Assembly (NCBI GenBank): GCA_019748235.1
Contig: JAIEPU010000120.1
Span: 1 to 55,925 of the forward strand
Reading direction: 5' to 3'
Origin: a bacterium
Lineage (GTDB): Bacteria > Planctomycetota > Planctomycetia > Kolteriales > Kolteriaceae
DNA length: 55,925 nt
Part shown: positions 26,453 to 39,085 of the stretch, one piece after another
Numbering within the stretch: position 1 is the first letter of the stretch
Layout: every line of letters begins with the position of its first letter
Made by a program: the position numbers and the translations under genes
Notes under the pieces: generated by a model
Seen by the model: only the letters and a program-made list of their open reading frames with translations
Database searches by the model: none
Told to the model about the DNA's origin: nothing

Positions 26453-29400
26453 TCAGTGCTGAATGGGACGAAGAAGATCAAGCATGTAGGGAGCATCTCC
26501 TTGAAGTTCCTCGTGCATCACCTTGTATGCTCCTGCCGTGTGACCCATTGGCCAGAAGCGAGAAAGTCTGCGCCCTTCCGCCTCATACTCGTTGACCGGC
26601 ATGAACTCGTGATTTCGGCCACCTGGATGATGCACATGATAGGTGCATCCACCAAGCGATCGATTCGTCCAAGTGTCGAACAGATCAAAGATAAGCGGCG
26701 AATGGACCGGCACCGTCGGATGCATGGAGGAGGGTAACTGCCATGAACGGAATCGAACGCCAGAAACGAAGTCCCCTCGAATCGCCGTCTTGCGAAGCGG
26801 CACGCGGCGAGTGTTGCACGTCAGAATATGACGAGGGTCCGTCATACCGCGAACACGAACTTGTACGCGTTCCACAGAGGAATCAACGAACCGAGCTGTT
26901 CCTCCTGACGTTGCTTCCTCGCCAAGCACATTCCAAGGCTCGATCGCCATTCGCAGTTCGAGCTCAATGTCATCGAGTTGCACCGTTCCATAGACCGGGA
27001 ATCGGAATTCAAAGTGCGGCAGGAACCAGTCCAGCGAGAATTCATATCCCCCTTGCCTGAGTTCCCACAAGACGTCCCGGAAATCCTGCCACAAATAGTG
27101 AGGCATCATGAATCGATCGTGAAGTTCCGTGTACCAGCGGACGAGTGGCTTCTCGTACGGCGTCTGCCAGAACCGGGATACCAGAGCGCGAATCAAAAGT
27201 TGCTGGAGCAAACTCATTCGCGCGCTCGGAGGCATTTCGAATCCACGCATTTCAAGCAGCCCGCGACGACCGGAGAACGAATCGGGTGAGTAGAGCTTGT
27301 CGATGCTGAACTCAGAGCGGTGCGTATTCCCCGTCAGATCGACGAGCAGATGGCGGAACAATCGGTCCACCAACCAAGGGGGCGCGAGTTGATCCTTCGG
27401 GATCAATCGGAATGCCGTTTCGAGTTCGTACAGGTTCTCATCGCGAGCCTCATCCACGCGCGGTGACTGACTCGTCGGACCGATGAACAATCCCGAGAAC
27501 AAGTAGGAAAGGGATGGATGATTCTGCCAGAAATTAATCAGACTTCTCAGCACGTCAGGCCGCCTGAGAAGCGGGCTATCAGACGGCGTCGATCCTCCGA
27601 TCACGACGTGGTTACCACCCCCTGTGCCGACTTGCCGGCCGTCGATCAAAAACTTCGTCGTCGTCAGTCGGCTCTGCTTGGCCTGATCATAGAGCAGTTC
27701 CGTGAGATCGACTAATCCATCCCAAGTGTCACTAGGAGGCGCATTGACTTCCAGTACGCCGGGATCAGGTGCCATGCTCAGTTCGCGCAAACGATCATCG
27801 AACGGCGGTTCGTAACCTTCAATCAGCACGGGCATGCCGAGATCCGCGGCCGTCGCCTCGATCGTCGCGACGAGATCGAGATATTGTTCGAGGAAGCGAA
27901 GAGGTGGCATGAAGACATGCAGCGTTCCCCCTCGCGGCTCGACACATAGAGCCGTTCGAGTGAGATCGTACGGGGTAACATAAGGGGAGGTCAGGTACGA
28001 CGTCCGGCTCGTGTCACCATTGGTCCCCTCTCCCGCACTGCCGTCCCCCTTGCGAGTCGATTCGAAGTAACGTTCGCTCGACGGATGCCCGCTCCCTTCG
28101 ATGAGCCCCGCTCGTTGGCCGATTCCTTGTCCTCGGAGCGCGACTCGCTCCCGAAAATTGGGAAGGGGCGACTGAGCATCGAAAATGGCCGGCATCGGCG
28201 TGATCGGTTGCTTCTCGGCGGGAAGCCAAGGGAGGGAGTCGAGGGGCAATCGGTACCCCATCGGCGAATCGCCGGGAATGAGATACATTCGCCCACGTCG
28301 GAATTCCCATCGGCAGGACCGCCATCCCCCCCACGCCCAGGAGAGAGGCAAGGCAAAACCTGTGTACTTGTCGAGCCCTTGCTCGAGTAATCGCCGTAAC
28401 CGTTGTCTCTCCATCGAGTCCTTGACGTCGGCTTTCAGCGGATCGATGTTGACCGGTAGCGTTCCCTCTTTCCAGAGGTAGTAAACCGTGTCCTCGAGAC
28501 CTGGAACGATGCACTCGGTCCCGACGCAAAGCCGCTCGGCAAGTCGTGTGATGAACTGCTCTGCCTCCACCACACCGTATCCGCGCGGAGAGCGCTCGTC
28601 AGCCACTAAGGACGGATCTTCCCAGAGTGGTTCTCCATCCAGCCGCCAATAGCAACTGAACTTCCACCGAGGCAACGGCTCGCCGGGATACCACTTCCCT
28701 TGGCCGAAGTGGAGAAGCCCCTTCGGCGCGAGATGATCTCGCAAGCGAAAGAGAAGCTCGAATGCGATCTGCCGTTTGTGTGGGCCGAGCGCGTCGGTAT
28801 TCCACTCCGGCGCGTCCCGATTATCGATGGCGACGAATGTCGGCTCACCCCCCATCGTCAAGCGAACGTCGCGCTCCGAGAGATCTTGATCGATTTCGTA
28901 CGCCAAGTCACTGATCGCTTGCCATTCGGTGGCACTGTAGGGTTTGCTCGGCCGAGCCGGATCTGTCAGCCGCGCTACGTCGTTTTTGTGTCCGAAACTC
29001 ACCTCGCACTTTTCAAGACAACCGGTGATCGGCGCGGCGCTCGTCGGGTCGGGGGTACAAGCGAGCGGGATGTGCCCTTCACCGGCGATAAGACCAGAGG
29101 TCGGGTCAAGGCCTATCCAGCCCGCCCCCGGAATATAGACCTCTGCCCACGCGTGTAAGTCGGTGAAATCCTGTGCGGGTCCGTGCGGCCCCTCAATCGG
29201 CTTTTCGTCGGGCCTCAGCTGAACCAAGTATCCAGAGACGAACCGTGCCGCCAAGCCGAGATGTCGAAGGATCTGTACGAGAAGCCATCCCGAATCACGA
29301 CACGAACCCTGACGAAGGGACAGCGATTCCTCGCACGATTGAATACCAGGTTCCATTCGAACGAGATAGCGAATGTCCTGCTGTAATCGCTGATTCAAGT

Positions 29401-29839
29401 GGACAAGAAAGTCGACCGTTCCGGTTTCGCTCCGGTCGACGTTACCAATCCACTCGTTGAGAAGCGGTCCATCCTCGACGATCTCGAAGTAAGGCTTGAG
29501 CTCTTTTTGAAGTTGCTCGTCATAGACGAAGGGAAATTTCTCCGCCGATGGTTCAAGAAAGAAATCGAACGGGTTGATGACGTCGAGATCGGCCACTAAG
29601 TCGACCGTGACCCGGAAATTCGGAATCGGTTCGGGAAACACAATTCGAGCTAAGAAATTTCCAAATGGGTCTTGTTGCCAATTGATGAAATGCCCCTCGG
29701 GCTCGATCTTCAGCGAATACGAGCGAATCGGAGTACGGCAGTGCGGAGCCGGCCTGAGACGAACCACATGCGGAGAGTGAATCACGGGTCGATCGTACGA
29801 GTAACTGCTCTCGTGACACAATGCGACGCGAATGCTCAT
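26453..29839 (-). CDS. transglutaminase fused to DUF2126 (putative amidoligase)
   Basis: An 1128-aa cytoplasmic fusion. Residues 1-290 are a transglutaminase-like module with Cys180 in RQGSCRDSGW, His229 in DLHAWAEV and Asp245 in GLDPTSG. Residues about 315-1128 are DUF2126, beginning VRLTMGGEPTFVAID and containing HFGQGKWYPGEPLPRW, a W-A-W-G-G-W stretch, and GTGGGNHVVIGG near residues 740-755. DUF2126 has been linked to glutamine-synthetase-like COOH-NH2 ligases by remote similarity. The protein completes the known transglutaminase / DUF2126 / ATP-grasp / alpha-E association. It is the first gene in this run and has no strong ribosome binding site at 29839. Size and domain order are usual for the family. 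Confidence 0.93.
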   Translation of the reverse strand: MSIRVALCHESSYSYDRPVIHSPHVVRLRPAPHCRTPIRSYSLKIEPEGHFINWQQDPFGNFLARIVFPEPIPNFRVTVDLVADLDVINPFDFFLEPSAEKFPFVYDEQLQKELKPYFEIVEDGPLLNEWIGNVDRSETGTVDFLVHLNQRLQQDIRYLVRMEPGIQSCEESLSLRQGSCRDSGWLLVQILRHLGLAARFVSGYLVQLRPDEKPIEGPHGPAQDFTDLHAWAEVYIPGAGWIGLDPTSGLIAGEGHIPLACTPDPTSAAPITGCLEKCEVSFGHKNDVARLTDPARPSKPYSATEWQAISDLAYEIDQDLSERDVRLTMGGEPTFVAIDNRDAPEWNTDALGPHKRQIAFELLFRLRDHLAPKGLLHFGQGKWYPGEPLPRWKFSCYWRLDGEPLWEDPSLVADERSPRGYGVVEAEQFITRLAERLCVGTECIVPGLEDTVYYLWKEGTLPVNIDPLKADVKDSMERQRLRRLLEQGLDKYTGFALPLSWAWGGWRSCRWEFRRGRMYLIPGDSPMGYRLPLDSLPWLPAEKQPITPMPAIFDAQSPLPNFRERVALRGQGIGQRAGLIEGSGHPSSERYFESTRKGDGSAGEGTNGDTSRTSYLTSPYVTPYDLTRTALCVEPRGGTLHVFMPPLRFLEQYLDLVATIEATAADLGMPVLIEGYEPPFDDRLRELSMAPDPGVLEVNAPPSDTWDGLVDLTELLYDQAKQSRLTTTKFLIDGRQVGTGGGNHVVIGGSTPSDSPLLRRPDVLRSLINFWQNHPSLSYLFSGLFIGPTSQSPRVDEARDENLYELETAFRLIPKDQLAPPWLVDRLFRHLLVDLTGNTHRSEFSIDKLYSPDSFSGRRGLLEMRGFEMPPSARMSLLQQLLIRALVSRFWQTPYEKPLVRWYTELHDRFMMPHYLWQDFRDVLWELRQGGYEFSLDWFLPHFEFRFPVYGTVQLDDIELELRMAIEPWNVLGEEATSGGTARFVDSSVERVQVRVRGMTDPRHILTCNTRRVPLRKTAIRGDFVSGVRFRSWQLPSSMHPTVPVHSPLIFDLFDTWTNRSLGGCTYHVHHPGGRNHEFMPVNEYEAEGRRLSRFWPMGHTAGAYKVMHEELQGDAPYMLDLLRPIQH

Positions 29840-30249
29840 CAGAAAGCTCTTTGGATTCTGGACCTGGATCAGCGAGTGATCGGAATCAAACTAAACAAAC
29901 GGAGGATAGCACAGGCGATCCAGTTCTTGGCGAGGACTGGAAAGATTTGCCGCGCCATTGTGGTTTAGTGATCGATGCACGGGAACAATCGCAGCGCCAG
30001 GCGCGAGTGATTCGACGGAACGTCAGGTTGGCAACCAAAGAAGGGAGATACGCCCGGCGCGGGCAAATGGCAAGGAGTTAGTCCTGCATTCATAATAGGC
30101 AGAAACAATACCTCAAAACTCTCCGCGGCTAATAATCAGCAAAGTGCACTCCACAATGGGAGAGCAAATCCGCCACTCTGAAGAGGTACCGAGATTCAAA
30201 CAATGGGGTAGAGCGGCGATCGCAGGGGCCGCGCATCATCTCCCACGGA
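29840..30249. other. intergenic region between csrA and the DUF2126 gene
   Basis: No gene, tRNA or clear terminator is visible. Both flanking genes are on the minus strand, so it should hold the end of the csrA transcript and the promoter of the peptide-ligase cluster. I see no convincing promoter boxes. Confidence 0.45.
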
Positions 30250-30438
30250 TCATGATGCAATCGCTTCCGCTTGCGATCGATTGCGACGGCCACGGCGAAC
30301 TTCTTCCCGATCGACTTGTACACCCCGCGGTGCTTCAATGCCGACTCTGACGCCACCGCCGGCGACCTCGACAATGGTGACGCGGATATCAGAACCAATG
30401 AGAATGGATTCGTGACGCTTACGCTTTAGGACGAGCAT
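30250..30438 (-). CDS. csrA: carbon storage regulator CsrA
   Basis: A 62-aa RNA-binding regulator. The ATG at 30438 gives the family N-terminus (MLVLKRKRHESILIG) and AAGGA lies about 10 nt upstream; an upstream in-frame ATG would add 49 unlike residues. The core strands IRVTIVEVAGGGVRVGIEAPRGVQV and the RNA-contacting Arg44 in VDREEV (usually VHREEV) are present. CsrA dimers bind GGA motifs in mRNA leaders and block or aid translation, classically of central metabolism and motility genes. The basic tail after residue 49 (RRGRRNR) is a small peculiarity. A set of overlapping palindromes lies at 30554-30576 in its upstream region. Confidence 0.95.
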   Translation of the reverse strand: MLVLKRKRHESILIGSDIRVTIVEVAGGGVRVGIEAPRGVQVDREEVRRGRRNRSQAEAIAS

Positions 30439-30553
30439 GGGTGGATGTCCTTTCCTGGTGCGAGCACGCGCTCCATTGCGTGCTCTCGAAGTTGCGAACA
30501 ATGACGCCTGCAACAGCCGTACCAAGTTTTTCTTCTGCAGCGACAAAATATGC

Positions 30554-30576
30554 AAGTCATTAAATGACAATGACTT
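30554..30576. repeat. overlapping palindromes upstream of csrA
   Basis: AAGTCATT (30554-30561) and AATGACTT (30569-30576) are perfect 8-nt arms; inside them GTCATT-A-AATGAC (30556-30568) is a second perfect palindrome. The same AATGAC word therefore can pair in two ways. It lies about 115-140 nt before the csrA start in an AT-rich patch between carB and csrA and could be an operator or an alternative leader hairpin. Confidence 0.45.
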
Positions 30577-30727
30577 ACAATTCACAGACGATTATGCCAC
30601 TACCCTTTATGCCTAGTATATCGCGATTGCACATTGGCCCAAAAACTGCCAATCGGACAGCTTCGAAACCACGAACTGCCAAGTTATTCACAATTTCAAT
30701 CGACGTAATAAGAAGTTGTAAAGGGAC

Positions 30728-33973
<3,246 letters not shown>

Positions 33974-34670
33974 CGTTACGTCCGTGAAGCAAGAGTTCTG
34001 TTGGGTCGGCGGCGCATAAATCCACAGACTCGGGGCTGGCCCGGTCGATCTATCTGTGGATGGCCGACAGTAAGTAAACTTGGTTCAACTTATTCGGCTT
34101 GGGTCGATCTGACCAGTCAAAGCCCCGAAGATGGACAAGCTTGCCGTAACCTCTATGATTGAAGGAGCCGCTCAGGCGGCAGTCGCGTGTCCCGGCCCAT
34201 CAGTCCATTGGGGAATATGGTGGGCCCGGTTTCTCGCCTAAGCTCATGGCGCAGAGCCAGTAGACAGCGAAATCGTTGGACGAGAATGATCGTTTCTCTC
34301 GCTTAATGAGGGAGAGATGGTGGATTCCGCCAACGGGAGCGCTCTCTAGCAGCTTGCTTGGCGCTTTCTGACTCCTCCTGCGACCCACTAGGTCGAACGA
34401 TACTTCTCGCTGAGTTCCTTAAGGAAAGGCGAGCCGGGGGAATCTCGTTCAATATGAAAAGATGAGCTCTCAAGCTCGCTTGTGTCTTTTGAACGTGTTG
34501 TTTAGAAAGCACTTGTGGCGATTCGCAATCGAATCGGTTTAGGGTAACCCGGCGTGAAAGGGTCTCCTACCGACGATTCGGGGAAATCCCGACGCGACGC
34601 AACCGACTTTAAATTTCGTGTGATCGAACCTGCGGAACCCAGGACGATCCTTCAGGATTGGACTTTTACG
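33974..34670. other. long divergent intergenic region between carB and fusA
   Basis: About 700 bp without a supported gene or tRNA. It contains the carB leader inverted repeat at 34020-34061 and, close to fusA, several perfect hairpins: CGATTCG/CGAATCG at 34519-34536, GGGT/ACCC at 34542-34550 and TCGGG/CCCGA at 34578-34592. This suggests a structured fusA mRNA leader or an unrecognised small RNA. I could not match it to a known RNA family by eye. Confidence 0.45.
34020..34061. repeat. 9-bp inverted repeat in the carB leader
   Basis: ATCCACAGA (34020-34028) and TCTGTGGAT (34053-34061) are perfectly complementary around a GC-rich 24-nt centre. On the minus strand the element is 47-88 nt before the carB start. 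It could be a leader hairpin or a spaced operator. Confidence 0.45.
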
Positions 34671-36764
34671 ATGACCGATCTCTCCAAACTTCGAAACATC
34701 GGGATCTCGGCCCACATCGACTCCGGCAAGACCACATTGACCGAGCGAATCCTCTATTACACCGGCAAGATTCACAAGATCGGTGAGGTCCGGGGCGACG
34801 GCGCCAAGATGGACCACATGGAGTTGGAGAAGGAAAAGGGTATCACCATCACGGCGGCGTGCACCACCGTGCATTGGGAAGATACCACCATCAACATCAT
34901 CGACACTCCGGGCCACGTCGATTTCACCGTCGAAGTCGAACGCAGCCTTCGCGTGCTCGATGGCGCGATTCTCGTTCTTTGCAGTGTCGCAGGCGTTCAG
35001 AGCCAGTCGATCACCGTCGATCGCCAGATGAAGCGCTACCACACGCCACGCATTGCGTTCATCAACAAACTCGACCGGGCTGGTGCCAATCCAACCTCGG
35101 TCACTCGCCAGCTTCATGAAAAGCTCGGCGTCAATGCCGTTCCCATTCAGATTCCAATGGGTCTGTCGAATAACCTCGAGGGAATCATCGATCTCGTCGG
35201 CATGAAGGCTTATTTCTTCGAAGGGGAAAAAGGCGAAGACATCCGCGAGGAAGCGATTCCTGAAAAATTCGCCGATGAAGCCGCCGAAGCTCGCCAGCAC
35301 ATGCTCGACAAGCTCAGCATGTATTCGGACGAGATGATGGAGCTCATGCTCGAGGAGAAGGAAGTTCCGACCGAGCTTCTTCACAAGATCATTCGCCAGA
35401 CCACCCTCAGTCACGAGGTTACCCCCGTGATGATGGGCTCGGCTTATCGCAACAAGGGAGTTCAACTCCTCTTGGACGCGATCTCGCGCTACCTTCCGTC
35501 GCCTCTCGATCGTCATATGCAGGCGAACGATACGCGAAGCGCGGAAAAGATTGAGCTCAAGCCCGATCCCAATCTCCCGATGATCGGCATGGCGTTCAAG
35601 CTCGTTGACGAACCATTCGGTACCGTCACCTACTTCCGTATCTACCAGGGTACGGCGAAGAAGGGAGAACAGTACTTCAACACCCGCCAACGCCGGAAGC
35701 AGCGATTCAGCCGAATCCTCCGCATTCACGCGGATGAAACCGCCGAAATCGATGAAGCGGGCCCAGGCGACATCGTGGCCATCGTCGGCATCGACGCTGC
35801 CTCGGGTGATACCTACTGCCAAGACGATGCGCCGATCTCGCTCGAAAGCATGTTCGTTCCCGAGCCGGTTATTTCGCTGGCCGTCGTTCCTGAAAAGCGA
35901 GCCGATAGCGATAAGCTTTCGAAGGCATTGCAGCGCTTCCGCAAGGAAGATCCGACCTTCCGTGTTGGCACCGATGCCGAAACCAGTGAAACCATCATCA
36001 GCGGTATGGGCGAGCTCCACCTCGAAATCTATCTCGAGCGAATTCGCCGCGAATACAATTGTGCGGTGACCGCCGGCGCTCCGAAGGTCAGCTATCGCGA
36101 AGCTCCGACCCAGGAAACGGCCTACGATTACAAGCACAAGAAGCAGACCGGTGGTTCGGGTCAGTACGGTCACATCAAGGGCCGCATGATGCCGATTCCC
36201 GATGAAGAGCGCAAGGAAGGCGAGAACTTCATCTTCGAGGACAAGATCATCGGCGGACGTATTCCAAACGAATACATCCCCTCGGTCGAGAAGGGCTTCC
36301 GCAACATCATCAAGAAGGGTCCGGTCGCGGGCTTCGAAGTCGTCGGGCTCAAGGTCGTCTTGGAAGACGGTTCCTACCACGACGTTGACTCGAGCGATAT
36401 GGCGTTCCAAGTCACCGCCATGGACTGTTTCCGCGAGTACTTCTCGAAGACGAAGCCTGTCCTTCTCGAACCGGTGATGAAGGTCGAAATTGAAACGCCT
36501 TCTGAGTTCCAGGGAACCGTTGGCGGCGAAATCGCTTCTCGCCGCGGCATCATCATGGGCTCGGAAACCCGCGAAGGCTTCACCGTCATCACGGCGGAAG
36601 TTCCGCTAGCGAATATGTTCGGCTACTCGACCGACCTCCGAAGCGCTACCCAGGGTAAGGGAACCTTCTCAATGGAGTTCGAGAAGTATGCCCGTGTCCC
36701 AGGCAGCGTTCAGGAAGAAATCGTCGCGAGGCGAAAGAAGGAAGAGGAAGAGAAGCGCAAGTAA
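34671..36764 (+). CDS. fusA: elongation factor G, spd/mitochondrial EFG1 type
   Basis: A 697-aa translational GTPase from the ATG at 34671; upstream in-frame sequence is unlike EF-G. The P-loop is AHIDSGKTT (14-22) with Ser where common bacterial EF-G has Ala; DTPGHVDFT and NKLDRAG follow. The start ([20 protein letters not shown]) and [18 protein letters not shown] are close to mitochondrial EFG1 and the related bacterial spdEFG1 group known from spirochaetes, planctomycetes and deltaproteobacteria, which mainly carries out translocation. Later domains II-V are complete, with GGSGQYGH and RRGIIMGSE. It stands alone instead of in a str operon and ends in a strong terminator at 36793-36825. 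Confidence 0.96.
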   Translation: MTDLSKLRNIGISAHIDSGKTTLTERILYYTGKIHKIGEVRGDGAKMDHMELEKEKGITITAACTTVHWEDTTINIIDTPGHVDFTVEVERSLRVLDGAILVLCSVAGVQSQSITVDRQMKRYHTPRIAFINKLDRAGANPTSVTRQLHEKLGVNAVPIQIPMGLSNNLEGIIDLVGMKAYFFEGEKGEDIREEAIPEKFADEAAEARQHMLDKLSMYSDEMMELMLEEKEVPTELLHKIIRQTTLSHEVTPVMMGSAYRNKGVQLLLDAISRYLPSPLDRHMQANDTRSAEKIELKPDPNLPMIGMAFKLVDEPFGTVTYFRIYQGTAKKGEQYFNTRQRRKQRFSRILRIHADETAEIDEAGPGDIVAIVGIDAASGDTYCQDDAPISLESMFVPEPVISLAVVPEKRADSDKLSKALQRFRKEDPTFRVGTDAETSETIISGMGELHLEIYLERIRREYNCAVTAGAPKVSYREAPTQETAYDYKHKKQTGGSGQYGHIKGRMMPIPDEERKEGENFIFEDKIIGGRIPNEYIPSVEKGFRNIIKKGPVAGFEVVGLKVVLEDGSYHDVDSSDMAFQVTAMDCFREYFSKTKPVLLEPVMKVEIETPSEFQGTVGGEIASRRGIIMGSETREGFTVITAEVPLANMFGYSTDLRSATQGKGTFSMEFEKYARVPGSVQEEIVARRKKEEEEKRK

Positions 36765-36792
36765 TCGGCTTCTTCAGTCATGAACAATCAAG

Positions 36793-36825
36793 GCCGAGTC
36801 ATCTTCACCGATGGCTCGGCTTTTT
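36793..36825 (+). terminator. intrinsic terminator of fusA (copy 1 of a 48-bp repeat)
   Basis: An 11-bp stem from GCCGAGTCATC (36793-36803) and GATGGCTCGGC (36810-36820), a 6-nt loop and TTTTT. A near-identical copy closes the next gene at 38697-38730. The repeated block spans 36783-36830. Confidence 0.92.
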
Positions 36826-37061
36826 AGTTGCGCTGAGTTCGATTGCGTGTTCGAGGAAGTGTGTTGCGCTTCAAGGATTCAAAAGGTCGATGACTCCAAA
36901 AAATCCGACATACCACTTTGGGTATACACTCGCACAATTAACTTTACACGCGTCAAAGCAATCTCTAGCATCGAGCTTTGTATTCGTTCGGAGCTAGTAA
37001 GCTCCATTCTACCTACATGCCTCGAGCTTGCGCTTAAGCTCGATTAGAGGAGTGTCGCCAG

Positions 37062-38648
37062 ATGTATTTGCGCCGTAGATTGCCGAATCCTCTCACCGTA
37101 TGGATCGCCGTGCTCACCCTCTTCGCGATGGTGATCGTTACGGAACAGGCGAATGCGCAATCCTTTGCAACGAGATTTGGTGTAAGAACAGTCGTGTTGG
37201 ATGGCAGTTCGGATTATAAGCCATCGATTAATGATTCTGGGAATGTTGTATATCAAAACGGAACTTCTGGAGTTTTTAGTGAGACGGGGGGAACGGGCCT
37301 GCGATCGGTCGCTATGGTTGGCGACCCTGTCCCAGGCTTTCCCGGAACCACGTTTTCTACGTTCAATAGCTTTTCTGGATCAATGGTTGGCAATGCAGAC
37401 ATCGTCGCCTTCACGGCTCGCCCGTCGTCTTTTACAAATAACTATTCACTTTGGATACAACAAGGTACTTCAACACCAGTGCTCCTGCTAGGACAGAATA
37501 GCGCTGCTCCTGGAATGCCCAACGGCACCAAATTCATCGGTGCCAATTACTCGATGAACGATCAAGGACAAATCGCAATATTGGGCACGATCCAAGGGCT
37601 CAGTCTTGGAGTTATATCTGCTCAAGGAATTTGGGAGCAGAAAACAATCGGCGGGCCACTCGTATTTGTCGCGGGCCCTGGAGCAAGTGCGCCTGGGATC
37701 ACGAATGGAGTTTTTAAAACTTCTTTTACAGTCCCCAAGATTAATAATTCTGGGGATATCGCATTTGTTGGAGATGTGACTACCCCATCGGGTCAAGTCA
37801 GCGGTCTTTACTCCGATGCGGGAGGTTCAGGCCTCACTCTAAGGGCCGTAACAGGCGGACCAATCCCTGGGCTGTCACCATCGCTACAATTGCGGTATAT
37901 CGACGGAAATACCGTTACATTCAGCGATTCAGGGAAGACTGGCATTGAGGTTCAACTTTCAGGCTCGGGAATAACCTCCTTAAACGATATGGCCTATCTG
38001 GTTGAGACGAATAACGGCTTTAAAATTGCTTTGCAGGAAGGCACGGCTCTATCTGGATCAACTGGAAAAGTCGTCTCAGAGATTTATGACACGTTGTTGG
38101 ATTCGACGGCCGAGTTGACCGCAACCGTAAATTTGAAAAATGTCGGCGATGCCTTAATCACTGAAATTGGAGGAGGTGGATTTCGAATTCTCGCCCAAAA
38201 TGGCGGCCAAGTCCCTGGGCATCCCTCAGGAATTCAATTCACCAACGTATTTCAGTATTCGAGTTTTGAAGTTAATAGCCAGAACGCTTTAGTGTTTGGC
38301 ACCACATTTCACAATATTTCACCCGGAGCGGATCCCAGTGATTTGAGCTATGGATTCTTCACGGAGACAAGCCCCGGAATCATCAAATCAATTGTCCAAG
38401 ACGGCGATACGATTGAAATTGCACCAAATATCTTCAAAACTATTAATTCAATTGAACGTCCAGGATTATCACATCGATTTCTTAACAATCTTAACCAACT
38501 CACATTCGCGGCAAGCTTCACCGACGGCTCTTCTGGCGTTTTCGTGATCGCCGTGCCGGAAGCAGGAACCACAACCCTTCTCGCCATCGCCGCACTTGCA
38601 TTCGTTGCCTGGGGAATCGCAAAGCGAGCAAAACGTCGCGAGGCATAG
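37062..38648 (+). CDS. exported PEP-CTERM-like anchored repeat protein
   Basis: A 528-aa protein. AGAGGAG lies about 10 nt before the ATG, and a signal peptide at 8-32 ends Ala-Asn-Ala before Gln-Ser. The body repeats a unit with N-D/N-S/Q-G-x-I/V-x-F/Y (INDSGNVVY, MNDQGQIAI, INNSGDIAF) and recurring D/G-x-P-V/I-P-G phrases, as in the NxxGxxxF tandem-repeat (DUF7453-like) proteins common in Planctomycetota. The C-terminus has Val-Pro-Glu-Ala-Gly, a hydrophobic helix and a basic end, a PEP-CTERM sorting tag variant (usual VPEPS). The product would be cell-surface anchored or sorted by an exosortase-type system not in this window. Base composition looks more AT-rich than its neighbours and the gene is bracketed by two copies of one terminator. 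Confidence 0.82.
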   Translation: MYLRRRLPNPLTVWIAVLTLFAMVIVTEQANAQSFATRFGVRTVVLDGSSDYKPSINDSGNVVYQNGTSGVFSETGGTGLRSVAMVGDPVPGFPGTTFSTFNSFSGSMVGNADIVAFTARPSSFTNNYSLWIQQGTSTPVLLLGQNSAAPGMPNGTKFIGANYSMNDQGQIAILGTIQGLSLGVISAQGIWEQKTIGGPLVFVAGPGASAPGITNGVFKTSFTVPKINNSGDIAFVGDVTTPSGQVSGLYSDAGGSGLTLRAVTGGPIPGLSPSLQLRYIDGNTVTFSDSGKTGIEVQLSGSGITSLNDMAYLVETNNGFKIALQEGTALSGSTGKVVSEIYDTLLDSTAELTATVNLKNVGDALITEIGGGGFRILAQNGGQVPGHPSGIQFTNVFQYSSFEVNSQNALVFGTTFHNISPGADPSDLSYGFFTETSPGIIKSIVQDGDTIEIAPNIFKTINSIERPGLSHRFLNNLNQLTFAASFTDGSSGVFVIAVPEAGTTTLLAIAALAFVAWGIAKRAKRREA

Positions 38649-39085
38649 CGGCTCAAAACCGCAGGTGAGCGTTCTATCTTCTCATCAACAATCAAGGCCG
38701 AGTCATCTTCACGGATGGCTCGGCTTTTTTGTTGGGCATAGGGGAGCCAATCGTCCTGGTCAAACTCCTGCTTTTCATTTCTCAGGAACGAGCGAGCGAA
38801 CGGCCCAATCCTCCAACTGAGACTCGATCGAGTTCTTTTGAGTTTGCGTCGATGAAAATGAGAAATATCCGTTGGTTCCAGAGCGATCGGAGGATAGTTT
38901 GTCAACGACGACGATTTCCTAGGTTCGTCGACTTGACCTGAGATTATCATTCTTGAACGACGGGATGGAATCCTTCAACTCGCACGAGATGATCTCTCGC
39001 ACTCATTTCTTTACAGCGTAAAATTGCAGGATCATGGTGCGGACATCGACCTGTAGGCATAGGCGGATCAGGCAAAAGGAATTCA
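38649..39085. other. intergenic region after the PEP-CTERM gene
   Basis: It contains the second terminator copy near its left end and otherwise no supported gene. The last bases hold the AAAGGA ribosome binding site of the ABC ATPase gene, 6 nt before its ATG. A promoter for that gene is expected here but not clearly seen. Confidence 0.5.
38697..38730 (+). terminator. intrinsic terminator of the PEP-CTERM gene (copy 2 of a 48-bp repeat)
   Basis: The stem GCCGAGTCATC/GATGGCTCGGC with a 6-nt loop is followed by six T. Over 38687-38734 it matches 36783-36830 at 46 of 48 positions; one difference is in the loop and one in the T-tract. Confidence 0.92.

Noticed and set aside
33974..34510. tRNA or other known RNA gene in the carB-fusA gap
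   Set aside because: No cloverleaf, T-loop GGTTCGAATCC-like sequence or CCA end could be found by eye.
34539..36410. Long 623-codon open frame on the minus strand opposite fusA
   Set aside because: It is the antisense of a highly conserved, codon-biased gene; the translation is low-complexity and rich in His, Asp and Val, with no domain, as expected for a shadow.
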